From Nansenia antarctica (Eukaryota; Chordata; Actinopteri; Argentiniformes; Microstomatidae), in contig OZ022347.1 of NCBI GenBank assembly GCA_963989245.1, positions 42,342,303 to 42,406,302 on the forward strand: a stretch of DNA of 64,000 nucleotides, in the 5' to 3' direction. The translations under genes and the position numbers were made by a program. Positions 52,189 to 63,300 of this stretch are shown piece by piece. Position 1 is the first letter of the stretch; every line of letters begins with the position of its first letter. The notes under the pieces were generated by a model. It saw nothing but the letters and a program-made list of their open reading frames with translations. It was not told where the DNA came from and ran no database searches.

Positions 52189-53198
52189 GTTTTTCGGTTA
52201 AACCGAAAACCGGGGTTTCTAAAATTAGAAACGTTTTTTTATCAAAACCGTCTGAAACCGGATTTATTATTATTTATTTTTTTAGAAGAATAAAATAGAA
52301 TAAGAGTGTACTTTGTGCACAGCGCCACTGTGTGTCACAAGTTCACCTTCAGAGCGGGTGTTCAGCGCAGCAGGCAAAATTGTAAGTCCGTTCCGAGCGC
52401 AGCTGAATCCTGAAAAGGTGAACATGCTCGTGTTTCTTGCGAAGAACCTTGATTAACGGACTATTTAATAGCCTTTAATAGCTTTTATGCTCATTTTTTG
52501 TTATTTAGTTATTAGCCATAGGTTGTGAATTAGAATTAGAATGAATGTGATCAGTGATATCTTTGCACAATTGTTTTACCTGCTTGCACTCAATTTGCAC
52601 TCGTTTGTATTTATATTTATAGATGTTTTTGTTTACGTTTTCTATTCTATTGTATATTCTATGTTGTTCAAAGAATAAAACTGGAACATGTCACATGTTT
52701 GTCGTGTGTGAAAATAACAATGATACAGTCTGAATCTGCCGCACAATGAGTGAGAGGTTTGGTCAGTTGTGAAGAATAACTGAGGATTAATATCTAATTG
52801 GGATTATATTTAAGGGTAACGAATCACTCTATGGGAAAGATAGTTGCCTTCAGTTATTGGTAGATAGGAAAGGTTTTTTACCATTACTCGCTTACATTTA
52901 ATAAGATAATTTTCGATGCTCTCTGTAAAGCGCATTTGGTCACTTTTGTGAGAAATGCGCTATAGAAATAAAATTTGATTTGATTTGATATCAATCAATC
53001 AAACTTTATTTATGTCCTATAGCACAAATCATGCATTGAATGTAACTCCAAGTGCAGTATTTACTAAACCACAATATAATAAAACAAGAGCTATACGGAT
53101 CAAGAGTGTACTTTGTGCACAGCGCCACTGTGTGTGAAGGCGCTACTGAAAGTGATGACAGAACGCATGTCTCAGAAGATACGCGGTCACTTATTATG
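52189..53198 (+). mobile_element. Deleted hAT derivative (5' end joined to transposase 3' end) and direct-repeat copy 1
   Basis: TAGGGATGGACGGTTTTTCGGTTAAACC at 52189 is a hAT-type end. After about 110 bp of 5' sequence (ending CAGCGCCACTGTGTGT) it jumps to CACAAGTTCACCTTCAGAGC, the end of the transposase gene (SSPSERVFSAAGKIVSPF reading). From 52338 to 53198 it matches 55291-57672 (minus a nested hAT) nearly base for base. It includes two LINE-tail-like stretches (GCGCTATAGAAATAAAATTTGATTTG and ATCAATCAATCAAACTTTATTTATG). Confidence 0.7.
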
Positions 53199-53326
53199 AA
53201 AATGCTATAAAAGTGATTTTGTAAACACTATAACTTTGTTATAACTTGTCAAATAAATGACATGTCTAAAAAGACGGGTCACGTGACAGCTTCTCTTCAG
53301 AGCAGAGAGTGAGGAGAAAAAAAACA

Positions 53327-55410
53327 ATGGCTAGCGTGAACGAGTTGGTGTTCAAGAAAAACACGACTTCTGTTGTATGGACTCATTTTGGTTTCGTACC
53401 AAATGACACAGGTGAGCCAGCAAACGTGGACGAGGCAGTGTGTCGACACTGCATGAATAAGGTGGTAGCCAAAGAAGGCAATACTTCGAATTTACGTCGC
53501 CATCTAAAAACAAATCACCCGCTTATTGCTGCAAGGATGGTCTCGCACTGTTCACAGGCCGACGCTGCTCAAGCAGGCCCATCCACGCGACCTACCACTT
53601 CACTGGTACAGCCAACAATAATGGGTGCGTTCGCTGGGAAAGGCAAATATAAAAAGGACAGTATATGATGGAAAACCTGCACTGTTGCTGTGACCAGGTA
53701 TTTGGCTAAAGAAATGGTCTCTTTTCAGACGGTGGATAAGACATCGTTTAAGGCCATGATACAAACTCTGGACCCCCAGTACGAGCTGCCTGGACGGAAA
53801 TATTTTTCTAACACTGCCATTCCGGAGCTTTATAATAAAGTTAAGCAGGAGGTTCACGTGCTGCTGTCGGGGGCAGACAGTTATTCATTGACGACAGATA
53901 TGTGGTCGTCAGTCAACATGACACCATATATGTCGTTGACGTATCATACAATTACACCCGAGTGGAAACTGGAGTCGAAATGCCTTCAGACCACGTACTT
54001 TCCCGAGAGCCACACAGCGGTCAATCTTGCTGACGCGCTCGGAGACGCACTTCGGGAATGGCAACTGGACGAGAACAAACTCTCGGCAATAACCACGGAC
54101 AATGCTGCCAACATTGCTGCCGCAATCAGGTCCCTGCATTGGCCGTGGCTTAACTGTTTCGGCCACAACCTTAACCTGGCTGTGACAAACGCAGTGCAGG
54201 ACCAAAGACGGACGACAGACCGCGCCCTTGGACTCTGCCGGGAAATCAACGGGGCATTTTCACACAGCTGGCACCGTAAGAAAGAGCTGCACAAAAAACT
54301 GCTGGAATTAGGACTCCCAGAGCATAGTCTCATAACGGTAAGCCAGCATACACCAATTTATTACAGGCCTAATGTGGTGCAGAATGACTAATAAATAATC
54401 TTACAGGTTAATACAGTGCATGATGTTTGTTGTTCATTATTGCCTACTTCTTAAATCATTGTAATTAATTAAGTAATGAATTAATTTTAAAATGTTTTTT
54501 TAATCGACAGGATTGCGCTACTCGCTGGGGTTCTAAACTCGCAATGGTTGAGCGCATCCTGGAGCAAGCACAGGCGATCAGGCACGTCCTGTCTGATGAC
54601 AGAAGGTGCCACCTCCAACTTTCATGGCAGGACACTGATGTCCTGCAGGCTGTGCAGGCTGCTCTCAAGCCAGTCAGTAATTTTACTGACATTTTGTCTG
54701 GAGAGAACTATGTCACCAGTTCCTCTCTCCTACCCATGCTCCAGCTCTGCAGGGACGATGTGTTGGCTGTGTCAGATGAGGATGTCCAGTTGACAAAGTC
54801 CATAAAGGCTGGAATTCTTATTAAGCTTCAGGCCAGGTATGAAGGTGATGCGGTGCGCGAGCTGATGCGCAAATGCACCTTCCTTGACGCTCGGTACCGT
54901 GGAGGATACGAGAGGGATGACACTGCTCTGGGTGAGACAAAGTCCGCGTTAGAGACCGAGATGGTGAGACTGGAGAGGCAAGGAGGTGCAGCAGCCGGTT
55001 CAGTGGCCATCAGAGTGGAGGAGGAAGAAGGAGAGAGAGATGCGCAGCCTGTACCCCCGAAAAAGAAGAAGACTTTGGGCAGTCTGCTGCAAAAGAAAGT
55101 TCGGGCTGCGGCAGGTCCCCAGTCTCCCCACGTCACCACAGAGGAGCGAGCAGAAGCAGAGATGACTGCCTATTGTCGCGAGCCTGTGGTTGACGGGGAC
55201 GAAGACCCTCTTCTGTGGTGGCAATCACATGGAGCCCGCCGTTTTCCACTGATGTCGCGGGTGGCCCGAAAATATTTGTGCGTGTGTGCCACAAGTTCAC
55301 CTTCAGAGCGGGTGTTCAGCGCAGCAGGCAAAATTGTAAGTCCGTTCCGAGCGCAGCTGAATCCTGAAAAGGTGAACATGCTCGTGTTTCTTGCGAAGAA
55401 CCTCGATTAA
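53327..55410 (+). CDS. hAT (Ac/ZBED-like) transposase, two exons, one premature stop
   Basis: Exon 1 is 53327-54337 and exon 2 is 54511-55410; the splice is ACG/GTAAGC to CGACAG/GATTGC, phase 0. The start is ATG 53327 (ACAATGG). The BED finger lies at about residues 35-70 (CRHC, then HLKTNH). The hAT core has LTTDMWSS, ITTDNAANI (catalytic Asp region) and CFGHNLNLAV, then DCATRWGS at the start of exon 2. The dimerisation block SSPSERVFSAAGKIVSPFRAQL ends with EKVNMLVFLAKN. Exon 2 also has an acidic then lysine-rich insert (PPKKKKT). A TGA at 53666-53668 interrupts it, same frame on both sides, about 110 codons in. Otherwise intact, about 637 codons in total. It would move hAT elements by cut and paste. 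Confidence 0.85.
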
Positions 55411-55586
55411 CGGACTATTTAATAGCCTTTAATAGCTTTAATGCTCATTTTTTGTTACTGCCAGTTTTTGTTATTTAGTTATTAGCCATATGTTGTGAAT
55501 TAGAATTAGAATGAATGTGATCAGTGATATCTTTGCACAATTGTTTTACCTGCTTGCACTCAATTTGCACTCGTTTGTATTTATAT

Positions 55587-57088
55587 TAGGGATGCACGAT
55601 ATGCATTTTTCCCAACCGATACCGATACCGATATTTACCCGCTTCTCGTGGCCGATACCGATACCGATATTATTATTATTATTTTATTTTTTCTTTCCTA
55701 GCACCAGGGGAGCTCCCCATCCCAAATTTCGTTGTTTGGTACCTGTACTATATCAATGACAATAAAGACCATTCAGATATCATTTCACAGTTGATAACCT
55801 GTAGTTCATGCACACCTGAAGGTAAGAAAGGCTATGTAGTGAGCAAAGATTGATGATTTAATATTCCATAGTGATCTCACCAAATCTAACTTACATCACT
55901 ATTGTTAACACAACAAAGAGAACACGTGTGGTTTTCATTCCCAGTTGTGTCTGTAAATCTTTCAAACGGGAGGAGGCGAGTTGGGAGTGCTTAAAGTGTC
56001 CTACCATCTTCCTCCCGATCGCAACACAGTCGGATATACTTCTCTGGCTCAGTACAGCCTCATTAACGGCAAGTTGTAAACTGTGGGCCATACAGCCCAA
56101 GCTTGCAACTTCACATTCATCACAAGCCCTGACCATATTGCGCGCATTGTCCCTCAGCACAACGTGCACCCGCTCCTTAGGTATATTCCACTGTCCAAAC
56201 ATGGTTTCAAAAGCGCCGCGGATGGCTGTCGCAGTATGCGAACCGGAGAACTCCTGCGCATGAAGCAGTGTCTTCTTCATATTGAAGTCCTCATCCAGCC
56301 ACTGGGCCGTTAAACTAAGCATACTGACTGGACTAACGTCAGAAGTCCATATGTCCGTGGTAAAACTTATCTGGCTTACGCTAGTATCGATCAGACTATG
56401 GATGTGTGTGGCGACTGTATCATACAGAGCCGGCAGGCACACGTCTGCAAAATAGCGGCGACTTGGGAGTACATACCGGGGCTCTAAATGTGAAATTAGC
56501 TGGCGAAATCCTTTATCTTCTACTACAGAGAAAGGCTGGTCGTCGAGGGCCATCAACTCCATTACTTTTTCATTGATGGCTTGAGCCTTTGAGCTGTCTC
56601 GAGTGAACTTCCTGCTGTTTTCAAATGCGTTTTCAATAGGCACCGTGGATTTTTTTTCCGTGGCTGGGCTAACGTGTTCTGCTACGAGTGCTTGATATTC
56701 CTTCCATACAGCGTGCTTGCAATGGTGATTCTTCAGGTGACTTATTAGATTCGTTGTGTTGTAACTCTTTGCCCTTTGCCCTCCTCTCCGAACTTTTGTT
56801 GAACATGTATTGCAAATTGCAAACGCAACATCTGCCTTAGAAATTGTGAAGAATGTCCACACAGGGGAAGGCATGTTTCGCTCGCGTCTCGTCTATACAA
56901 ACTGCGTGCCTGAGCGCGGAACCCGGAAGCAGAGTGCGGAAACCGGAAACCGGAAGCAGAAATATTTCCGGCTTCATATTATCGGTTTAAATATCGGCTA
57001 ATTTTATAATAAATACCGATACCGATAAACATTAATTCCTCAATATCGGGCCGATAAATATCGGTGCCGATAATATCGTGCATCCCTA
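55587..57088 (-). mobile_element. hAT element, 1502 bp, with transposase exon 1 only
   Basis: The ends TAGGGATGCACGATAT and ATATCGTGCATCCCTA are inverted repeats, and the 8-bp TSD ATTTATAT is present at 55579-55586 and 57089-57096. ACCGATA/TATCGGT motifs recur at both ends. The interior holds the first transposase exon on the minus strand, and in place of the rest a LINE tail (AAATTTCGTTGTTTGGTACC, CAATGACAATAAAGACC at 55722-55773). Confidence 0.9.
55891..56874 (-). CDS. hAT (ZBED4/6-like) transposase N-terminal part
   Basis: 327 residues from ATG 56874, unbroken. An N-terminal BED finger at about residues 5-55 (SPVWTFFT start, CNTC, then HLKNHHCKH) is followed by a hAT DNA-binding and catalytic start: MALDDQPFSVVEDKGFRQLI, then YFADVCLPALYD, FTTDIWTSD (first catalytic Asp), VLRDNARNMVRA (second) and LGCMAHSLQLAV. 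It stops after LKDLQTQLGM with a few unrelated residues, so the second exon with the final Glu and dimerisation domain is missing. It could bind element ends but not cut them. An exon-1-only product acting as a repressor is possible but unproved. Confidence 0.8.
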   Translation of the reverse strand: MPSPVWTFFTISKADVAFAICNTCSTKVRRGGQRAKSYNTTNLISHLKNHHCKHAVWKEYQALVAEHVSPATEKKSTVPIENAFENSRKFTRDSSKAQAINEKVMELMALDDQPFSVVEDKGFRQLISHLEPRYVLPSRRYFADVCLPALYDTVATHIHSLIDTSVSQISFTTDIWTSDVSPVSMLSLTAQWLDEDFNMKKTLLHAQEFSGSHTATAIRGAFETMFGQWNIPKERVHVVLRDNARNMVRACDECEVASLGCMAHSLQLAVNEAVLSQRSISDCVAIGRKMVGHFKHSQLASSRLKDLQTQLGMKTTRVLFVVLTIVM

Positions 57089-57677
57089 ATTTATATTTAT
57101 AGATGTTTTTGTTTACGTTTTCTATTCTATTGTATATTATATGTTGTTCAAAGAATAAAACTGGAACATGTCACATGTTTGTCGTGTGTGAAAATAACAA
57201 TGATACAGTCTGAATCTGCCGCGCAATGAGTGAGAGGTTTGGTCAGTTGTGAAGAATAACTGAGGATTAATATCTAATTGGGATTATATTTAAGGGTAAC
57301 GAATCATTCTATGGGAAAGATAGTTGCCTTCAGTTATTGGTAGATAGGAAAGGTTTTTTACAATTACTCGCTTACATTTAATAAGATAATTTTCGCTGCT
57401 CTCTGTAAAGCGCATTGGGTCACTTTTGTGAGAAATGCGCTATAGAAATAAAATGTGATTTGATTTGATATCAATCAATCAATCAAACTTTATTTATGTT
57501 CTATAGCACAAATCATGCATTGAATGTAACTCCAAGTGCAGTATTTACTAAACCACAATATAATAAAACAAGAGCTATACGGATCAAGAGTGTTTGTGCA
57601 CAGCGCCACTGTGTGAAGGCGCTACTGAAAGTGATGACAGAACGCATGTCTCAGAAGATACGCGGTCACTTAGTGAC

Positions 57678-58394
57678 TAGGGATGGGACGATTAGAAAAT
57701 GTCATGTCACGATTATCGTGGGCAAAATAATCGCGATCCACGATATTATCGCGAGAATGAAAAACAAAAAACAAAAACTTTTTTTTAGAATGCCAATAAA
57801 ACACACTGTAATCACTTTAACTTAGATTTTGTTGTATTTTTATTGAATCATGTTAATAACATTAACATCATTTTAAAAACATCTTGACAAAAATAAAAAT
57901 CTTTAATAAAATCTTAAATAAGGTAATGATAAATTATAAGGTATCACTGCATAAATAAAGGAAAAAAATACTGTCAAACAAAACTTGAACACTGACACTT
58001 TTCTGTCATCAAACTGAGTGCTAGCCTTGTGGCTTAGAGACGTGAAAGCTTCAAGATAGGTTAAAGTGCAAAAATGTCAACATGTTCACTTTTTCTGCCT
58101 TTAGCTGTGCTCGGAGAGGTGTGAGTATGTGCCCACTGGCACTAAACACTCTCTCTGAAGGAACACTAGTTGCAGGTATGCATAGAAGCCTGCATGCAAC
58201 CCTGGAAAGGTGAGGCAATGGACACGGGGCCGATGCAGCCATGGTGAGAAGGCTAGCATACGTTAGTGACTGACTGACAAGGCTGACTTGACAGTCACGT
58301 TACCCATGCAGGCTGAACAATCGCGCGAGCCAAATTTCTGTGAGGATATTCGCGCGCGGCTCATGTGAGAAATCTCAATTATATTACTATTTAT
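57678..58394 (-). mobile_element. hAT fragment with transposase C terminus
   Basis: TAGGGATGGGACGATTAGAA at 57678 is another hAT end, with CGATTATCG, TCGCGAT and ATTATCGCG subterminal motifs. On the minus strand 58242-58051 encodes a hAT dimerisation domain (LCIPATSVPSERVFSASGHI, then LRAQLKAEKVNMLTF). The opposite terminus was not found, probably lost where the L1-like LINE begins. Confidence 0.65.
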
Positions 58395-59263
58395 TTATAA
58401 CATACGATTATGACATCCTCCCTCTCGCCAGTTTGGGGCAACATAGACTTCTCCCCTGGTGCCACGGATAGGGGTTTCAAGCGGTGGGACAGCAAAGGGA
58501 TGGTTACTATCGGACATTTATATGATACGGAAATACTACTTTCATTTGACCAATTATGTAAGAAATATGACCTACCACGAAATGAGTTTTTCAGATACGA
58601 AGTTTTTTAAATAGCCAAAAAGACACTGGCCTCTGTCACCAACCCTCTCCGCTGGAGGAGATAGTCTCTGCTGGAAAGACGAGAGGCATTCTGGGGCTTG
58701 GGTATAGAGCACTTTCGAAATATGATAAAGGCAAACCTGCATTTACGCCCAAAGACTGGAATAATGACCTGAACATTAATACTGATGCAGCAACTTGGTC
58801 ACTAATATGGCAATCGGCAAACGACATCTCAATCTGTAATAGGACGAAGGAAACGCAATTTAGACTACTACAACGTTTGCAGATTACTCCCCAACTTAGA
58901 CATAAAATGGATCATAACAAATCGGAAATGTGTACAAAGTGTATTACCGAGGTTGGGAGCTTTGTTCATTGTGTTTGGACTTGTAGATATATAGATGATT
59001 ACTGGAAAGGTATAGTGGATACAATTCATCTAATTCTTGATGTTACATTGGATAAGGACCCCATGTGTCTATTGTTTGGGTTGCCAGACAAACAACTTAA
59101 AAGTATGCTTTCCAAAAGACTTCTGTGTATCCTCACTTTTTGTGCAAGGAAAAATATATTGCTGAAATGGATAGACTGCAAACCGCCTACAATAGCTGGA
59201 TGGCACAAGGTCATTTTTGATATGATTCCTATGGAATATCTGACATCTAGGTATAAGTGTAAG
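58395..59263 (+). mobile_element. L1-like LINE ORF2 C-terminal part, decayed and cut by BEL
   Basis: Frames at 58410-58610 (SPVWGNIDFSPGATD, GHLYDTEILLSFDQL, YDLP) and 58877 to about 59263 (LRHKMDHNKSEMCTKC, GSFVHCVWTC, YWKGI) are successive parts of an L1/Tx1-like ORF2 end, including its CX2C-H-C knuckle (MCTKC...HCVWTC). The linking part (TRGILGLGYRALSKYD, FTPKDWNNDL) reads in another frame at about 58670-58860, so at least one frameshift and one stop have accumulated. The reading is interrupted at 59263 by the LTR of the second BEL element. Confidence 0.7.
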
Positions 59264-60327
59264 TGTAACCAGGGAGTAGCTGAAAAGGACTGTATAATTT
59301 AGGAAGGGGCTGGTTATCTAACTAATGGAGCTAAATAGGCAGTATAGGAGGATACAGGCAGGGGGCGCCAGCAAACCGTTAGACTAGCAGTTACTATCGT
59401 TAGCAGTAGCATGGGAACTAGCATTAGCATTAGCCTTGTAATTAGCATTAGCATTTAGCATTGGAACTAGCATTAGCATTAGCCTTGTACTTAGCATTAG
59501 CATACAAACAACTAACACACGGTAACGGTATCACATATGAACAACACATTTATTATACATGACTGATGTATCCATCCCCAAATATACATTCCCTCCCGGC
59601 CGGCCACACACACACTCAATCACTCACTGATAGTCTCTGGCCTGAACAGGCTTATAGTCCAGGGCTGTGGTGCGCGTTGAGGCCTGGTTGAAGGGCATGT
59701 GCGTCGATGAAGTTAGCCGACGAAAGGGGGGGGTGACGTAGCAACGCGGAGGGAAAGGGCCGTCTTCGTGGTCCACAACGAGGTGAAGGGCCCAAGTCCG
59801 GTGGTCCGCGTCGAAGCTCCGCTGGAGTCAGTGTTCGGTCGCAGTCCGCTCGTGGAGGCGACGATTATGTCCAGCTGGCGTCTCGCTTGGTCCAACGTTG
59901 AACAGCCGGCTGCTGGCAAGGCGGTCCAACGGGAACACAACTAAACGGGCTACAGTGGTACACTCAATAATCGCTTTCCTGGCGTCCTCAGCTTCTGCAC
60001 GGTGTGCGTCGTACTGAATCCGCCATCTTACATTGACTTCGCGTTACTCTCTCTCTCATTTGGTCTCTCTCGTTCTGATGCTCATCCCACACTGACTCGC
60101 GGACTACTTCCGTTTCTTATATATACACCACCGAACGTAGCATCCGGGTCACGGACACACCCCGGATACTACGTCATCAAACATATGCATAAACATTACA
60201 AGAATAATACATACACTTCACGAAACGTATATGAATAGTATAGAAAATAACAAAGTAAATAACTGGGGCAGAAGGGCTGATTTCAGGGAAACTAAAACTG
60301 GCTCTAAAACTGTGGGCCTTCACAACA
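59264..60327 (-). repeat. BEL copy 2, 3' LTR
   Basis: 1064 bp; on the minus strand it runs TGTTGTGAAGGCCC to GGTTACA. It has the same plan as the LTRs of the first BEL (GCTAAT repeats, TATATATA box, GGGGCGGC before the LTR) but is clearly diverged, most of all in U3. At 60140-60180 it has GCATCCGGGTCACGGACACA, CCCCGGATACTACGTCATC, which is absent from copy 1 and shared with the LTR-like element at 19377-19420. Flank at 59259-59263 is GTAAG; the matching TSD would lie outside the window. Confidence 0.85.
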
Positions 60328-60350
60328 GCCGCCCCATGAAACCCTCGGTT

Positions 60351-63300
60351 TCAGTTAACTAAGAAGGCACACTGGCTAGGCTGCTCTAGCAGCGTGAGGT
60401 AGGAGGTGATAGTGTCCTGGCTAATTTGAGGGAGCTCAATCAGGCGTGCCACAGGTCGGGTGTAAGTGCGACCACCAACGTCCACGATGGCCGTCCGCAC
60501 CCTTCCATCCGGACCCGGCAGGACCTTGGTCACTCTGCCTGTCTGCCAGGCGGCGCGTGGAAGGGACTGGTCGATCACCAGTACCACGGCACCTTCGGAC
60601 AAGTTGTCTCTCTCCCTCGTCCACTTCTGCCTGACTTGCAGGGTCGGCAGGTAGTGCAGTATGAACTGCTTCCAGAACTGGTCCGCGAGCACCTGGCTGT
60701 GCCTCCACCATCTTCTTCCGGTGAGCTCTGCAGGGTCGTAGACTACCTGAGGCAGTGCAGAGTCTCGCCGCCCCATCAGCAAGAAGTTAGGCGTGATGGG
60801 ATCCAGATCTGCTACATCACTGGAGGTATAGCCTAGGGGCCGGGAGTTCAAGATGCCCTCAATCTCTGCTAGCACAGTCTGGAGCACCTCATCGGTAGGC
60901 ACCTTCTGTCCGAGAATGGTACGTAGGACGTTCTTTACTGAGCGAATCTCCCGCTCCCAGGCTCCCCCGAAGTGTGGAGCATTTGGGGGGTTGAACTCAA
61001 ACTTCACTTGCTGGGAGGCGAGTCGGTCACGGGCCTCCTCAGTCATCGCAGCGTAGCTCGCCCTCAGCTCGGCCTCACCACCGACGAAGTTGGTGCCTCT
61101 GTCCGACCAGAGGGTCTTAGGGGTCCCTCGCCTGGAGGTGAACCTCTTGAAGGACATGAGGAAGCTGTCGCTTGTGAGCTGGTGCAGAACTTCCAGGTGC
61201 ATTGCTCTCGTCGTCAGGCACGTGTAGATGATGCCCCACCGCTTTTCGGAGGCTCGCCGGTTTCGGACTAGGAGTGGCCCGAAACAGTCGACCCCAGTAG
61301 AGTGGAACGGAGCCTGTCTCAGTCGCAGCCGGTCCTCGGGCAGATCGGACATCATGGGCTGCGGCGGCGTGGCTCGCCACCTCTGGCAGTCCGAGCAGGA
61401 CCTTTGATATCTCCGTACCGCCTCCCGTCCATGGAGTATCCAGAATCTCCGTCGTACCTCCGCGAAGACACGCTCTCCACCCGCGTGCTGCACTTTGTCA
61501 TCATGGTGCTTGATGACCAACCTGGTGACCTGATGCTTAGTGGGAAGCACGATGGGATGCTTCGTGTCCAGGTCTAGATCTTGAGCGCGGCGCAGTCTGC
61601 CACCCACGCGAATGAGAACACCGTCGAGCTCTGGAGCTAAGCCGCGGAGTCTACTGTCCGAGGGGATCGGCTTCCCTTTCTCGAGACACTCCCGCTCTCG
61701 GGAGAAGGCATCCTGTTGGGCACTCTGCAGCACCAGGAGCTCCGCCGCGGTGTAATCTTCGGCGCTGAGCGTAGTATCTAGGGGTAGACCGGCCTTGGAG
61801 CAGAACATCCTCTTCTGCAGCTCTTCGAGCGTCTCACACTCCTCTCCTGGAGTAGTCGCAGGGTCTACGACCTGGGTGACTCCGCAGAACAACGTCTTAC
61901 GCAGCTCTTTGTCCTCTCTGTCTTCTGCTAACGCCGGCGTGGCTGGCCACTCTGACTCCCGCTCCTGTAGGAAGTCTGGTCCCGTGTGATACAGGTGGGG
62001 CTCAGCCAGATCCTGTAGAGTTGCCCCTCTCGTGATGACGTCAGCAGGGTTCCTCTTGGTGTCTACATAACGCCAGCAGTTCACCTCAGTCAACTCCAGA
62101 ATCTCTGCGACTCGGGTGCCCACGAACACCTTGTACCGACATGAGCTGGACTTCAACCACTGGAGGACGGTAGTGGAGTCTGACCACATGGTGACGCTCT
62201 TCAGAGGTAGCTGGAGCTCGTCGAGCAGGAACCTTCCCAGTTGCGCGCCGTTCAGGGCAGCACACAGCTCCAGTCTTGGGATGGACTGTTGCTTCTTCGG
62301 CGCCACTCGGGAACGTGCCAGGACAAACGAGACGTGGACTTCACCTCCAAGCTCTGCCGCTCTGACGTATGCCACGGACCCGTACGCCATCTCCGAGGCG
62401 TCGCAGAATACATGTAGCGTGATGACACTCCTCTCTAGGTCCGTGGAGGGAGGGAAGTAGCTCCGCTGCAGCTTGATGTGCTGGAGAGTGGGAAGTTCCT
62501 GCTCCCAGGCCTTCCACTTCTCTTCTAGGTGACGAGGCAGAGGATCGTCCCATCCTCGTTCTTGGGCCCACAGCTCCCGGACAAGCACCTTGGCCATCGT
62601 CGTGAAGGGAGCGATATACCCCAGTGGGTCGTACTGGCTCGCTAGAGTGCTGTATATCGTTCTCATCGTGACGCGTTGAGGCTTGGCAGGCTTATTGCGA
62701 TAGCGTAGAGTGTCGGTCTGGAACTGCCAGATAAGTCCGAGCGTCATCTCCTGAGCATCATCTGGTGAGTGAGAGACCCAAGCCTCGCTGCTGGTCGAGG
62801 TGGCCTCCTTCGGGAGGTCTCTGATGACTTGCGGGTCGTTGCTGGCCCACTGGCAGATCTCAAATCCACCCTCCTGGAGATGAGCACGCAGGTCCTGGAC
62901 TAGCTGACGGGCTTCCGTGGCTGTCTTCGAACTGTGGAGGCAGTTGTCCACGTAAAAGCTCTTATGGACGGCGTCAAACACTCCAGGAGGTGCCGTCTCC
63001 TGCGCGGCGTGAGTCTGTAGCGCATAGGTAGCGCAGCAGGGGCTGCAGGTTGTCCCGAAGGGTAGCACCTCCCACTGGTAGATAGAGGGGTCGGGGTCGC
63101 TCGGGTCCTCTCTCCAGAGAAACCTCATGAGTGGCTTGTCTTCCTCCAACATCCTGACCTGGTGAAACATTCGCTTAATGTCACCACTGACTGCGATCGG
63201 CTGCTGACGGAAGCGCACCAGAACTCCCAAGAGGGCTGGGGTCAAGGTTGGACCAGGGAGAAGATAGTGGTTGAGGTTGAGCTTCCCCACCTGGTAGCTA

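Larger units (their letters stand above)
55291..57672 (+). repeat. Direct-repeat copy 2 (split by nested hAT)
   Basis: Matches 52338-53198, starting inside transposase exon 2 and ending at GATACGCGGTCACTTA. Without the nested hAT and one TSD copy it is about 870 bp against 861 bp in copy 1, with few differences (for example a 19-bp TACTGCCAGTTTTTGTTA-type insertion near 55457). Confidence 0.8.

Noticed and set aside
58262..58272. TTAGTGAC at 58263 as a TSD partner for TTAGTGAC before the hAT end at 57678
   Set aside because: The bases before 58263 do not form the inverse of the left end, so the 8-base match is probably chance.
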